A DNA stretch of 8,592 nt. It comes from a bacterium (GTDB lineage Bacteria; JAHJDO01). Position numbers and translations under genes: made by a program. The notes beneath the pieces are model-generated. The model was not told the DNA's origin and searched no databases. It saw nothing but the letters and a program-made list of their open reading frames with translations. The stretch lies in NCBI GenBank assembly GCA_030611945.1, contig JAUWOV010000075.1, positions 1 through 8,592 on the forward strand, in the 5' to 3' direction. Shown here piece after piece: positions 1 to 5,979 of this stretch (its first letter is position 1; each line of letters starts with the position of its first letter).

Positions 1-33
1 TCTGACTTGTGACATCTTTTTTGTTAATAGCAT
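1..33 (-). CDS. 5' end of a divergent minus-strand gene (partial, unidentified)
   Basis: Reading the minus strand, an ATG at 33-31 opens a frame that stays open to the window edge and gives 11 residues, MLLTKKMSQVR. A good Shine-Dalgarno (GGAG, complement of 40-43) lies six bases before this ATG, which decides the start. A candidate extended -10 lies further upstream at 84-79. The product cannot be recognised from 11 residues. It would be transcribed away from aroE. A different minus-strand frame is also open across about 1-78, but it has no ribosome binding site, so I prefer this start. The call rests on the initiation signals alone. Confidence 0.45.
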   Translation of the reverse strand, partial: MLLTKKMSQVR

Positions 34-48
34 CTTTATCTCCGTTTT

Positions 49-63
49 TCACCCATTGGGTGA
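49..63. promoter_or_regulatory. Perfect 15-bp palindrome, operator-like
   Basis: TCACCCA-T-TGGGTGA is a perfect inverted repeat with seven-base arms around one central base. It lies between the candidate minus-strand transcription start (near 72) and that gene's ribosome binding site. This is where a repressor would block transcription, or where an RNA hairpin could affect translation. The binding factor is unknown. Confidence 0.4.
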
Positions 64-64
64 T

Positions 65-94
65 GCTCTGTTTTTGCTATTATACCAGCAGAGC
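65..94. repeat. Inverted repeat straddling the minus-strand -10
   Basis: GCTCTG (65-70) and CAGAGC (89-94) are perfect six-base arms 18 bases apart, centred on the candidate TATAAT at 84-79. A shorter hairpin, AGCAG/CTGCT (87-91 and 95-99), overlaps the right arm. The layout fits a dimeric regulator's half-sites over a promoter. A weak terminator of an upstream plus-strand gene is the alternative, since pyrimidine-rich sequence with seven T's (110-116) follows. Confidence 0.3.
79..87 (-). promoter_or_regulatory. Extended -10 promoter candidate for the minus-strand gene
   Basis: On the minus strand the sequence reads TGG-TATAAT (87 to 79), a perfect -10 hexamer with the TGn extension. No good -35 is seen at the usual distance; the best is TAGAAA at 107-102, which suits an extended -10 promoter. 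Transcription would start near 72, leaving a leader of about 38 bases that contains the 49-63 palindrome and the GGAG ribosome binding site. Confidence 0.4.
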
Positions 95-153
95 CTGCTT
101 CTTTCTACCTTTTTTTAGGCTTCTATCTAGGTTTTTGGGTACTGCCACCAAAG

Positions 154-182
154 TTGATATTTACTGAGCATTATGCTATACA
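154..182 (+). promoter_or_regulatory. Sigma70-type promoter for aroE
   Basis: TTGATA (154-159) and TATACA (177-182) are separated by 17 bases, and TGC just before the -10 supplies a TGn extension. The usual seven-base distance from the -10 puts the transcription start at about 189, the A of the aroE ATG. No Shine-Dalgarno is visible before that ATG, so the transcript may be leaderless. The promoter is inferred from sequence alone. Confidence 0.5.
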
Positions 183-188
183 GAGTGC

Positions 189-1040
189 ATGGATGCAAAA
201 ACTCAACTTTGCGCTGTTATTGGGAATCCTATAGAACATTCCTTATCCCCTGCAATACATAATGCAGCGTTTGATCATCTTGGACTTAATTATGTTTATG
301 TTGCATTTAGAGTTGAAGATGTCCCCTCTGCAATAGCCGGTGTACGAGGATTAGGCATAAAAGGCATAAGCGTTACAATCCCCCATAAAGTAGAAGCAAT
401 AAAGTATGTTGATAAGATTGATGAAGTTGCAGATAGAATAGGTTCAGTCAATACCATTGTTAATGAAAACAGTAACCTAAAAGGATACACCACTGATGGA
501 ACTGCAGCAGTCCGTTCGTTAAAAGAAAAGGGCGTTGATATTAAGGATAAAAGAATTTTAATTTTAGGCTCTGGCGGCGCTGCGCGAGCAATTGCATTTA
601 CACTTATTATGAAAGAAAGACCTGCCTCTCTTGTAATTGGCGGGGTCATACAAAAAGAGATAGATAAATTAGTTCAGGATATTAAAGAGTTTAGCTCGTT
701 AGATAGTAAACATCTAACAGGGTTCATTGTAAATGAGAAATCTCTTGAAAAGCAGCTTCAGAATATTGATATTTTAATACAGTGCACACCTGTTGGAATG
801 CATCCAAAAATTAATGACACACCTGTTCCAAAAAAATTATTAAGGAGTTCATTGACAGTTTTTGATATTATTTACAACCCTCTTAAGACGCGTCTTATCA
901 GAGATGCAGAAGAGACTGGATGTGTTGTAGTATCAGGAATTGACATGTTCATCTATCAGGCAGCATTGCAGTTTGAGCTTTGGACAGGTAAGCCGGCACC
1001 AATCAAAGTGATGAAGGAAGCTCTATTAGAAAACAAATAA
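189..1040 (+). CDS. aroE: Shikimate dehydrogenase (NADP+), AroE
   Basis: AroE reduces 3-dehydroshikimate to shikimate with NADPH in the cytoplasm, the fourth step of chorismate synthesis (EC 1.1.1.25). At 283 residues it has the usual length. Visible motifs are the shikimate-binding S18-L-S20-P, catalytic K67 in TIPHK, N88, catalytic D103 in TDG, the nucleotide-binding GSGGAARA loop (127-134), TPVGM (200-204) and Q257 in IYQAAL. The NRT motif that normally grips the NADP 2'-phosphate after the second Rossmann strand is absent; the equivalent residues read G151-G152-V153. An in-frame stop at 165-167 and the lack of any other ATG fix the start at 189, which has no clear ribosome binding site. 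It overlaps aroK by one base and is surely co-transcribed with it. The family call is secure; the cofactor preference is less so. Confidence 0.96.
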   Translation: MDAKTQLCAVIGNPIEHSLSPAIHNAAFDHLGLNYVYVAFRVEDVPSAIAGVRGLGIKGISVTIPHKVEAIKYVDKIDEVADRIGSVNTIVNENSNLKGYTTDGTAAVRSLKEKGVDIKDKRILILGSGGAARAIAFTLIMKERPASLVIGGVIQKEIDKLVQDIKEFSSLDSKHLTGFIVNEKSLEKQLQNIDILIQCTPVGMHPKINDTPVPKKLLRSSLTVFDIIYNPLKTRLIRDAEETGCVVVSGIDMFIYQAALQFELWTGKPAPIKVMKEALLENK

Positions 1041-1543
1041 TGAATATTGTTCTGATTGGTTATAGAGGTACGGGAAAATCCAGCGTTTCCAGAATACTTA
1101 GTAAAGAATTAGGATATCCTGTGCTTAATATGGATGATAAGATCGTAGAAAAAGCAGGCATGCCAATCCCAGAGATTGTTGAGAAGTTCGGATGGAACAG
1201 GTTCAGGGATATGGAATCTGAAATTGCGGAACAAGTTCTCAAGTTTGATAATCACATTGTTGACACAGGCGGCGGAGTAATCTTGCGTGATAAGAATGTA
1301 GAAAATCTCAGAAAAAACAGCAAAGTTTTCTGGCTTAAGGCAGATACTACTACAATTGTAAAAAGGATAAAACACGGAACACATAGACCGTCTTTAACAG
1401 ATAGAAAAAGCTTTGTAGAAGAAATAGAAGAGGTTCTCATACGAAGAAAAGAAAAATACGAAAAAGCTGCGGATTATACAATAGACACTTCCAAACTATC
1501 CCTCTCAGATGTTGTGAAACAAATAGTATCACTTATGAGATAA
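1040..1543 (+). CDS. aroK: Shikimate kinase, AroK
   Basis: AroK phosphorylates shikimate to shikimate-3-phosphate with ATP (EC 2.7.1.71), the step after AroE. The 167-residue protein has the standard compact P-loop fold: Walker A GYRGTGKS (7-14), substrate-binding F55-R56, the GGG loop (77-79), R116-P117 and the LID with R136 and Y140. In the usual D-x-D pair near residue 32 the first Asp appears as N30 (NMDD, 30-33), while the second is kept as D32. This alters one position that helps place Mg2+ in well-studied enzymes. The start overlaps the aroE stop (TAATG) without a close Shine-Dalgarno, suggesting translational coupling. The family assignment is firm. Confidence 0.95.
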   Translation: MNIVLIGYRGTGKSSVSRILSKELGYPVLNMDDKIVEKAGMPIPEIVEKFGWNRFRDMESEIAEQVLKFDNHIVDTGGGVILRDKNVENLRKNSKVFWLKADTTTIVKRIKHGTHRPSLTDRKSFVEEIEEVLIRRKEKYEKAADYTIDTSKLSLSDVVKQIVSLMR

Positions 1544-1553
1544 AACATACACT

Positions 1554-1574
1554 GCAGATTCTCTGCTTGCTTTT
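1554..1574 (+). terminator. Weak intrinsic terminator candidate after aroK
   Basis: A five-base-pair hairpin GCAGA-TTC-TCTGC (1554-1566) begins ten bases after the aroK stop and is followed by TTGCTTTT. The stem is short and the T-run interrupted, so termination would be partial at best. Its position just before a new promoter supports a transcription-unit boundary. Confidence 0.3.
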
Positions 1575-1578
1575 AAAA

Positions 1579-1607
1579 TTGCTATTTCACGCTTAATATA
1601 ATATAAT
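1579..1607 (+). promoter_or_regulatory. Sigma70-type promoter for the nucleotide-sugar operon
   Basis: TTGCTA (1579-1584) and a perfect TATAAT (1602-1607) are 17 bases apart. A second overlapping TATAAT sits at 1597-1602. Transcription would begin near 1614, giving a leader of about 30 bases before the ATG at 1644. This is the only convincing promoter I see upstream of the genes running to 6950. Confidence 0.6.
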
Positions 1608-1643
1608 TCACAGCGCTGTTAAAAATAGATTATGGGAGAAAGC

Positions 1644-2612
1644 ATGAAAATACTAATAACAGGTGGTGCTGGATTTATTGGTTCACATCTGGCTGAAAAG
1701 TTACTTAGTATTGGGCATGAAGTTTACATAATAGACGACTTATCAACAGGTAGTATTAGAAATATAGACCATCTTCGTATAAATCCAAAGTTTCATTTCA
1801 ACACTAACACAATTACAAGTGAGCAATTGCTTTCTTCAATAGTGGATAAAGTAGATATAATCTATCATCTTGCAGCTGCGGTTGGAGTGCAGTTAGTTGT
1901 ACGTAGTCCTATTAAAACGATTCAAACTAACATACATGGAACAGAAGTTGTATTGAAAGCTGCAGTAAAAGAGAACAAAAAAGTATTAATTGCGTCCACT
2001 TCAGAGGTGTATGGAAAGAGTAAAAATATACCGTATAAAGAGGATGATAACTTATTAATTGGTGCCCCTACATTGGGAAGATGGAGTTATGCCTGTTCCA
2101 AGGCGCTGGATGAATTTTTGGCAATGGCATATTGGAAAGAGAAGAAATTACCGGTTGTAATCACCAGGTTTTTCAATACGATTGGACCAAAGCAAACAGG
2201 GCAATACGGAATGGTTGTTCCCACATTCATAAAACAGGCTTTATCCGGAAAGCCGATAACTGTATACGGAGACGGTAAGCAGACACGTTGTTTTACATAT
2301 GTTGGAGACGTAGTTAACGCGATAATTGCTTTAATGGAAAAGGATAAAGCGATTGGTGAAATATTCAACATTGGAAGTACAGAGGAGATAAGCATAGAAA
2401 ATCTGGCAAAGAAAATAAAACAATTGACAAATAGTTCTTCGGAAATAGTTCATATCCCTTATGAACAAGCTTATGAGCAGGGTTTTGAAGATATGCGCAG
2501 AAGAATACCGGATATATCCAAATTATCACGAATGCTTTCTGGAATAGGCGGCTTTCCAAAACATGGATTGGATGAGACATTGAAATTAATAATAAAGAAT
2601 TTTAAGTTATGA
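1644..2612 (+). CDS. NAD-dependent sugar-nucleotide epimerase/dehydratase (extended SDR, GalE-like)
   Basis: This 322-residue extended short-chain dehydrogenase/reductase acts on a nucleoside-diphosphate sugar in the cytoplasm. Visible features are the NAD-binding TGGAGFIGSH (6-15), the acidic D31/D32 ending beta-2, LAAAVGV (76-82), the catalytic S118-T119-S120 region followed by EVYG, catalytic Y149 and K153 (YACSK), the substrate stretch RFFNTIGPKQTGQYGM (175-190) and VYGDGKQTRCF (207-217). The WSYACSKALDEFLA pattern belongs to a common GalE-like subgroup usually annotated only as an epimerase; UDP-glucose 4-epimerase or UDP-glucuronate epimerase/decarboxylase activity is possible. I place the start at 1644, not at the in-frame ATG at 1632, because GGGAGA (1634-1639) is a well-spaced ribosome binding site for 1644 and nothing similar precedes 1632. 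It is first in the operon and overlaps rmlA by four bases. Confidence 0.88.
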   Translation: MKILITGGAGFIGSHLAEKLLSIGHEVYIIDDLSTGSIRNIDHLRINPKFHFNTNTITSEQLLSSIVDKVDIIYHLAAAVGVQLVVRSPIKTIQTNIHGTEVVLKAAVKENKKVLIASTSEVYGKSKNIPYKEDDNLLIGAPTLGRWSYACSKALDEFLAMAYWKEKKLPVVITRFFNTIGPKQTGQYGMVVPTFIKQALSGKPITVYGDGKQTRCFTYVGDVVNAIIALMEKDKAIGEIFNIGSTEEISIENLAKKIKQLTNSSSEIVHIPYEQAYEQGFEDMRRRIPDISKLSRMLSGIGGFPKHGLDETLKLIIKNFKL

Positions 2613-3340
2613 AAGGAATAATTCTATCAGGCGGAACAGGCACAAGACTTTATCCTTTGACAAAGGTTATTAATAAACATCTCTTACCTATTGGGAAAAA
2701 ACCTATTATTTATTATGCAATTGAGCAGCTGGTTAATGCCGATATTACTGAAATTTTAATAGTTACAGGAATTGACCATATGGGGGATATGGTTAATACG
2801 CTTGGCAGCGGTAAGGAGTTCGGATGCGAATTTACATACAAGGTTCAGGATGAAGCAGGAGGCATTGCGCAGGCAGTGGGGCTTGGAGAGAAATTCTCAG
2901 AGGGTAATAAAATTATTGCAATATTAGGAGATAATCTGTTTGAAGAGGACTTAAGTATTTATATTAATGAATACAGAAAACAGGGAACAGGCGCGAAGGT
3001 TTTGCTAAAAAAGGTGAAAAATCCAAGACGATTTGGTGTGGCAGAAATTGTTGATAATAAGATTAAAGGAATTGAAGAAAAGCCGAAAACACCTAAAAGC
3101 AAGTATGTAGTAACGGGAGTGTATATGTACGATAGAAAAGCGTTTGAGATGATCAGGGAATTGAAGCCCTCTGCAAGGGGAGAGCTTGAGATTACAGACG
3201 TAAATAACAAATACGTAGAACATGGAGACATGACATGCAATATTCTAAAAGGATGGTGGATAGACGCCGGCACATTTGAATCGCTAAAAAGGGCTAATGA
3301 GTTGATTGAATGTATGGGAATTTCAAAGCGCTGTCATTGA
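2609..3340 (+). CDS. rmlA: Glucose-1-phosphate thymidylyltransferase, short form (RmlA)
   Basis: RmlA joins glucose-1-phosphate and dTTP to make dTDP-glucose (EC 2.7.7.24), the first step to dTDP-rhamnose. At 243 residues this is the short form, as in Bacillus anthracis RfbA, lacking the C-terminal extension of the roughly 290-residue enterobacterial enzymes that carries part of the allosteric site. Motifs are the nucleotide-binding LSGGTGTRLYPLTK (6-19) with R13 and K23, Mg-binding D108 in ILGDN, EEKP (156-159), SARGELEITD (188-197) and WWIDAGT (216-222) with D219. Its start lies in an ATGA overlap with the epimerase stop, so translation is probably coupled. Activity is likely intact; regulation by dTDP-rhamnose may differ from long-form enzymes. 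Confidence 0.95.
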   Translation: MKGIILSGGTGTRLYPLTKVINKHLLPIGKKPIIYYAIEQLVNADITEILIVTGIDHMGDMVNTLGSGKEFGCEFTYKVQDEAGGIAQAVGLGEKFSEGNKIIAILGDNLFEEDLSIYINEYRKQGTGAKVLLKKVKNPRRFGVAEIVDNKIKGIEEKPKTPKSKYVVTGVYMYDRKAFEMIRELKPSARGELEITDVNNKYVEHGDMTCNILKGWWIDAGTFESLKRANELIECMGISKRCH

Positions 3341-3352
3341 CAGAAAGGAAAA

Positions 3353-3517
3353 ATGACGGATATTGTTAAACAAGGCATTATTGAAAACTTGAGGTCACAA
3401 ATTGAAACCTCAAGATGGGGTACTGACATTATTCCGAGTTTATCAAATTTGCAACATAGAGCGTTAAGAAAAAGCTTAAAGGTATTGGGTATAAAACATG
3501 AACAGTTTGAAAGATAA
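3353..3517 (+). CDS. Small hypothetical protein, 54 aa, upstream of the nuclease
   Basis: A 54-codon frame starts 12 bases after rmlA, behind an AAGGA ribosome binding site (3345-3349), and ends at a TAA 20 bases inside the nuclease frame. It begins MTDIVKQGIIENLRSQ and ends GIKHEQFER. The product is basic, lacks a signal peptide or membrane segment, and looks helical at both ends. I do not recognise a family. All five Arg codons are AGA or AGG, as in the rhamnose genes and unlike the following nuclease. It could be a real small partner of the nuclease, a native operon gene that preceded the nuclease's arrival, or the truncated N-terminus of a gene disrupted by that insertion. The ribosome binding site and tight spacing favour translation. 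Confidence 0.5.
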   Translation: MTDIVKQGIIENLRSQIETSRWGTDIIPSLSNLQHRALRKSLKVLGIKHEQFER

Positions 3518-4625
3518 GCAAAGTATGACATTTTCAGATCTTATCGCATCGATCAAACAGGTGCACAAGCAGTGTTTTGCGCAGGCAGCAAAAGCCGTCA
3601 ACGTAAGCTTGACTTTACGTAATTGGGTTATTGGATTGTATATATTGGAATACGAACAGAGCGGACTTGATCGCGCGAAATACGGCGCTCGGATTTTAAA
3701 GAGATTAGCCGATGTATTGCATAAAGAGCTTGACCGGTGCTACACTGACCGCTATTTGCGTTTATGTCGGCAGTTTTATGAGACATATCCCCAAATTCGG
3801 AAATCACTGATTTCCAAATCTAAGCTGATTCAAAATTGGAAATCGTCGATTTCCGGATTGACGAAATCTGCGCATATTGCATCTACCAAAAATGTTACTA
3901 TATTAGTTCCTGCAGAAGAACTTATCGGGAAACTTTCATTTACTCATTTCGTAGAGCTTTTAAAATGCGAGTCTCCGCTCAAGCGCGCTTTCTATGAACA
4001 TGAATGTATTCGTGGGAATTGGTCTGTGCGAGAGCTTAAGCGGCAAATAGCAACTTTATATTTTGAACGCTCAGGTTTATCAAGGAATAAAAAGAAACTT
4101 ATGACACTGGTGACAAAAAAAGCCGAAATAGATACTCCTGAATTTGTCGTGCGCGACCCATATGTTTTTGAATTTCTCAAGTTAAAATCCAGAGAGGTAA
4201 TGGGTGAATCTCATCTTGAGGACGCTCTTTTGGACAGATTACAGGAGTTTCTTCTTGAACTTGGTCATGGCTTCTGCTTTGAAGCACGTCAGAAGCGCAT
4301 CATGCTTGAGGATGAACATGCGTTTGTTGACCTCGTCTTTTATCATCGTGTACTCAAGTGCCATATATTAATTGAACTAAAGACCGATGAATTCAAATAT
4401 GCACATGTAGGACAACTCAATACATACGTCAACTGGTACAAAAAACATGAGATGATTGCTGGTGATAATTCTCCGATTGGCATTTTGCTGTGTACGCGAA
4501 AAAACCATGCGAAAGTGGAATATGCGCTGGCAGGTATGGACAACAAACTGTTTGTTAAAAAATACCAGCTTGAGTTACCGAAGAAAGAAGAAATGTTGAA
4601 GTTTTTGAAAGAGCAGTTGAAATAA
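3498..4625 (+). CDS. DUF1016/YhcG-family PD-(D/E)XK nuclease
   Basis: The 375-residue protein matches the two-domain plan of YhcG/DUF1016. The N-terminal helical domain (about 13-95) holds the YGARILKRLADVL and YLRLCRQFYETYP signatures. A linker (96-142) leads to a middle segment with LSFTHFVELL (146-155), AFYEHECIRGNWSVRELKRQ (164-183), and the C-terminal nuclease domain (about 215-375) starts RDPYVFEFL (219-227). The core appears intact: E241, D278 in FVDLVFYH, E293-x-K295 in IELK and Q306. Family members are predicted DNA nucleases often seen near restriction or defence genes; no activity is proven here. Arg codons are 18 of 22 CGN, opposite to the flanking genes, suggesting recent acquisition. 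A stop at 3492-3494 limits the start to 3498 or M10 at 3525; neither has a strong ribosome binding site. Confidence 0.9.
   Translation: MNSLKDKQSMTFSDLIASIKQVHKQCFAQAAKAVNVSLTLRNWVIGLYILEYEQSGLDRAKYGARILKRLADVLHKELDRCYTDRYLRLCRQFYETYPQIRKSLISKSKLIQNWKSSISGLTKSAHIASTKNVTILVPAEELIGKLSFTHFVELLKCESPLKRAFYEHECIRGNWSVRELKRQIATLYFERSGLSRNKKKLMTLVTKKAEIDTPEFVVRDPYVFEFLKLKSREVMGESHLEDALLDRLQEFLLELGHGFCFEARQKRIMLEDEHAFVDLVFYHRVLKCHILIELKTDEFKYAHVGQLNTYVNWYKKHEMIAGDNSPIGILLCTRKNHAKVEYALAGMDNKLFVKKYQLELPKKEEMLKFLKEQLK
3798..3855. repeat. Paired inverted repeats inside the nuclease gene
   Basis: Two copies of the palindrome GGAAATC-N3-GATTTCC occur at 3799-3815 and 3838-3854, separated by 22 bases. The flanks are also related: 3798-3817 and the reverse complement of 3836-3855 agree at 17 of 20 bases, so the units are inverted copies of each other and could form nested hairpins or a cruciform. 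They encode the linker between the N-terminal and middle regions of the nuclease (about residues 101-120). DUF1016 linkers vary in length, so repeat gain here is plausible. Confidence 0.6.
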
Positions 4626-4636
4626 ACGAGGTAAAT

Positions 4637-5527
4637 ATGAACGCACTGCGTTCAGAGTTGAAGGTATTATTAACAGGTTCAAAAGGCATGCTTGCAAAGG
4701 AATTTGTTTCCGGGTGTAGGAACAGGAAGGATTACATAATTATTGCTCCTGAAGAAGAAGAGTGCAATATAACTGATATCTCTTCTATCAAAAATGCAGT
4801 GAATAGCATTAATCCTCAGGTGCTGATAAATTGTGCCGCGTATACTGATGTTGACGCGTGTGAAGCGAACCAAGAAAAAGCCTTTAGTGTTAATGGCGAA
4901 GGAGTAGAAAATCTTATACAGGTCTGTAAGGAGAATGACATACTGCTTGTGCATTTCTCTACGGATTTTGTATTTGACGGCGGGAAGAAATCTCCATACA
5001 CAGAAGAAGATAAACAGAATCCGCTCGGTATATATGGAGAATCTAAGCTTTTGGGAGAACAATACCTGTTAAATTCACATGCCGGATTCTTTTTGATAAG
5101 AACTTCGTGGATGTATGGAAATGGATGGAATAACTTTGTCCAAGCTATTATAAACAATGCGGTTAATCACACTGAGGTCAGTGTTGTTGATGACCAAATT
5201 GGGAATCCTACATGGACAAGAGATATTGTTGATATAACCTTGAGATTACTTAAAACAGAACAGTACGGAATATATAATTATTCAAATGAAGGAGAGTGCA
5301 GCTGGTATGAATTTGCTTGTGAGATTATAAGGATTCTTCAGAATTCAGAAAACAAGTTTCATTCTACAAAAATAATACCGAGCAAAAGCGCCCAACTAAA
5401 GAGAGCGGCAAAGAGGCCTGCGTATTCTGCGCTAAGCAAGAGTAAAATTAGGGCTGCGATTGGTATTGATATTCCACATTGGAAGGAAAGTTTAAAAAAA
5501 TTTTTAATAGAGGAGAGTGAATTATGA
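4637..5527 (+). CDS. rmlD: dTDP-4-dehydrorhamnose reductase (RmlD)
   Basis: RmlD catalyses the final NAD(P)H-dependent reduction to dTDP-L-rhamnose (EC 1.1.1.133). The 296-residue SDR shows the nucleotide-binding TGSKGMLA (13-20), NCAAYTDVDACE (65-76), STDFVFDG (108-115), catalytic YGESK with Y133 and K137, RTSWMYG (155-161), DQIGNPTWTRD (186-196) and RPAYSALS (260-267). The ATG at 4637 has a good GAGG ribosome binding site (4628-4631). Residues 1-7 (MNALRSE) precede the point where RmlD proteins normally begin; a TTG at 4658 would give the typical length. The only CGN arginine codon of ten in the gene is codon 5, in this extension, hinting that it came with the upstream nuclease. It overlaps the next gene by four bases (ATGA). 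Confidence 0.94.
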   Translation: MNALRSELKVLLTGSKGMLAKEFVSGCRNRKDYIIIAPEEEECNITDISSIKNAVNSINPQVLINCAAYTDVDACEANQEKAFSVNGEGVENLIQVCKENDILLVHFSTDFVFDGGKKSPYTEEDKQNPLGIYGESKLLGEQYLLNSHAGFFLIRTSWMYGNGWNNFVQAIINNAVNHTEVSVVDDQIGNPTWTRDIVDITLRLLKTEQYGIYNYSNEGECSWYEFACEIIRILQNSENKFHSTKIIPSKSAQLKRAAKRPAYSALSKSKIRAAIGIDIPHWKESLKKFLIEESEL

Positions 5528-5979
5528 TCAATGGCGTTAAGGTAAAAAAGTTGAAGGCGGTTCCTGATGAACGCGGACACATTATGGAGATATTCAGGAA
5601 GGATGACGAAATTTTTGAAAAATTTGGACAGATCTATATAACTACTGCTTATCATGGTGTTGTCAAAGCATGGCATTATCATAAGAAACAGACAGATAAT
5701 TTTGCATGCGTCAGAGGGATGATGAAGGTAGTTCTCTATGACAGTAGAACCGGTTCTTCCACAAAAGGAGAAATTAACGAATTTTTCATAGGAGAGCATA
5801 ATAACTTGCTTATACAAATTCCCAAGATGGTAACACATGGTTTTAAATGTATAAGCGATTACGAGGCTATAATAGTTAATTGTCCTACAGAATGCTATAA
5901 CCATAAAAATCCTGACGAATACAGAATGGATCCGCATAAAAGCGATATCCCATATAATTGGGAGAGAAAAAACGACTGA
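5524..5979 (+). CDS. rmlC: dTDP-4-dehydrorhamnose 3,5-epimerase family cupin (RmlC-type)
   Basis: RmlC epimerises dTDP-4-keto-6-deoxyglucose at C3 and C5 (EC 5.1.3.13). This 151-residue protein is a short cupin of the subfamily with VVKAWHYHKKQTDNF (46-60), shorter than the roughly 180-residue classical enzymes. RG (17-18), the likely catalytic H51, HGF (105-107), Y125 and D136 fit the family. By hand alignment with Salmonella RmlC, R60 of RGLH becomes K48 and active-site K73 becomes D58. The operon context makes rhamnose epimerisation the best call, but a 3-epimerase or related activity is possible. GGAG (5512-5515) before the ATG is a strong ribosome binding site. It overlaps rmlB by one base. 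Confidence 0.85.
   Translation: MINGVKVKKLKAVPDERGHIMEIFRKDDEIFEKFGQIYITTAYHGVVKAWHYHKKQTDNFACVRGMMKVVLYDSRTGSSTKGEINEFFIGEHNNLLIQIPKMVTHGFKCISDYEAIIVNCPTECYNHKNPDEYRMDPHKSDIPYNWERKND

Noticed and set aside
2-118. Open plus-strand frame from the left edge to a TAG at 116-118
   Set aside because: It encodes a Leu/Phe-rich string typical of the complement of AT-rich sequence, and a better explained minus-strand start overlaps it. It could still be the tail of an upstream gene.
1632-1643. ATG at 1632 as the epimerase start
   Set aside because: No ribosome binding site precedes it, and the GGGAGA inside these codons is well placed for the ATG at 1644, which gives the normal N-terminus.
3498-4642. 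ATGAAC present at both ends of the nuclease insert, as a possible target-site duplication
   Set aside because: Six bases shared at two start codons is expected by chance, and no terminal inverted repeats or transposase accompany it.
5359-5937. Long minus-strand open frame (192 codons) across the end of rmlD and rmlC
   Set aside because: It lies opposite two clearly recognised genes, has no recognisable motifs and is a shadow of their codon pattern.
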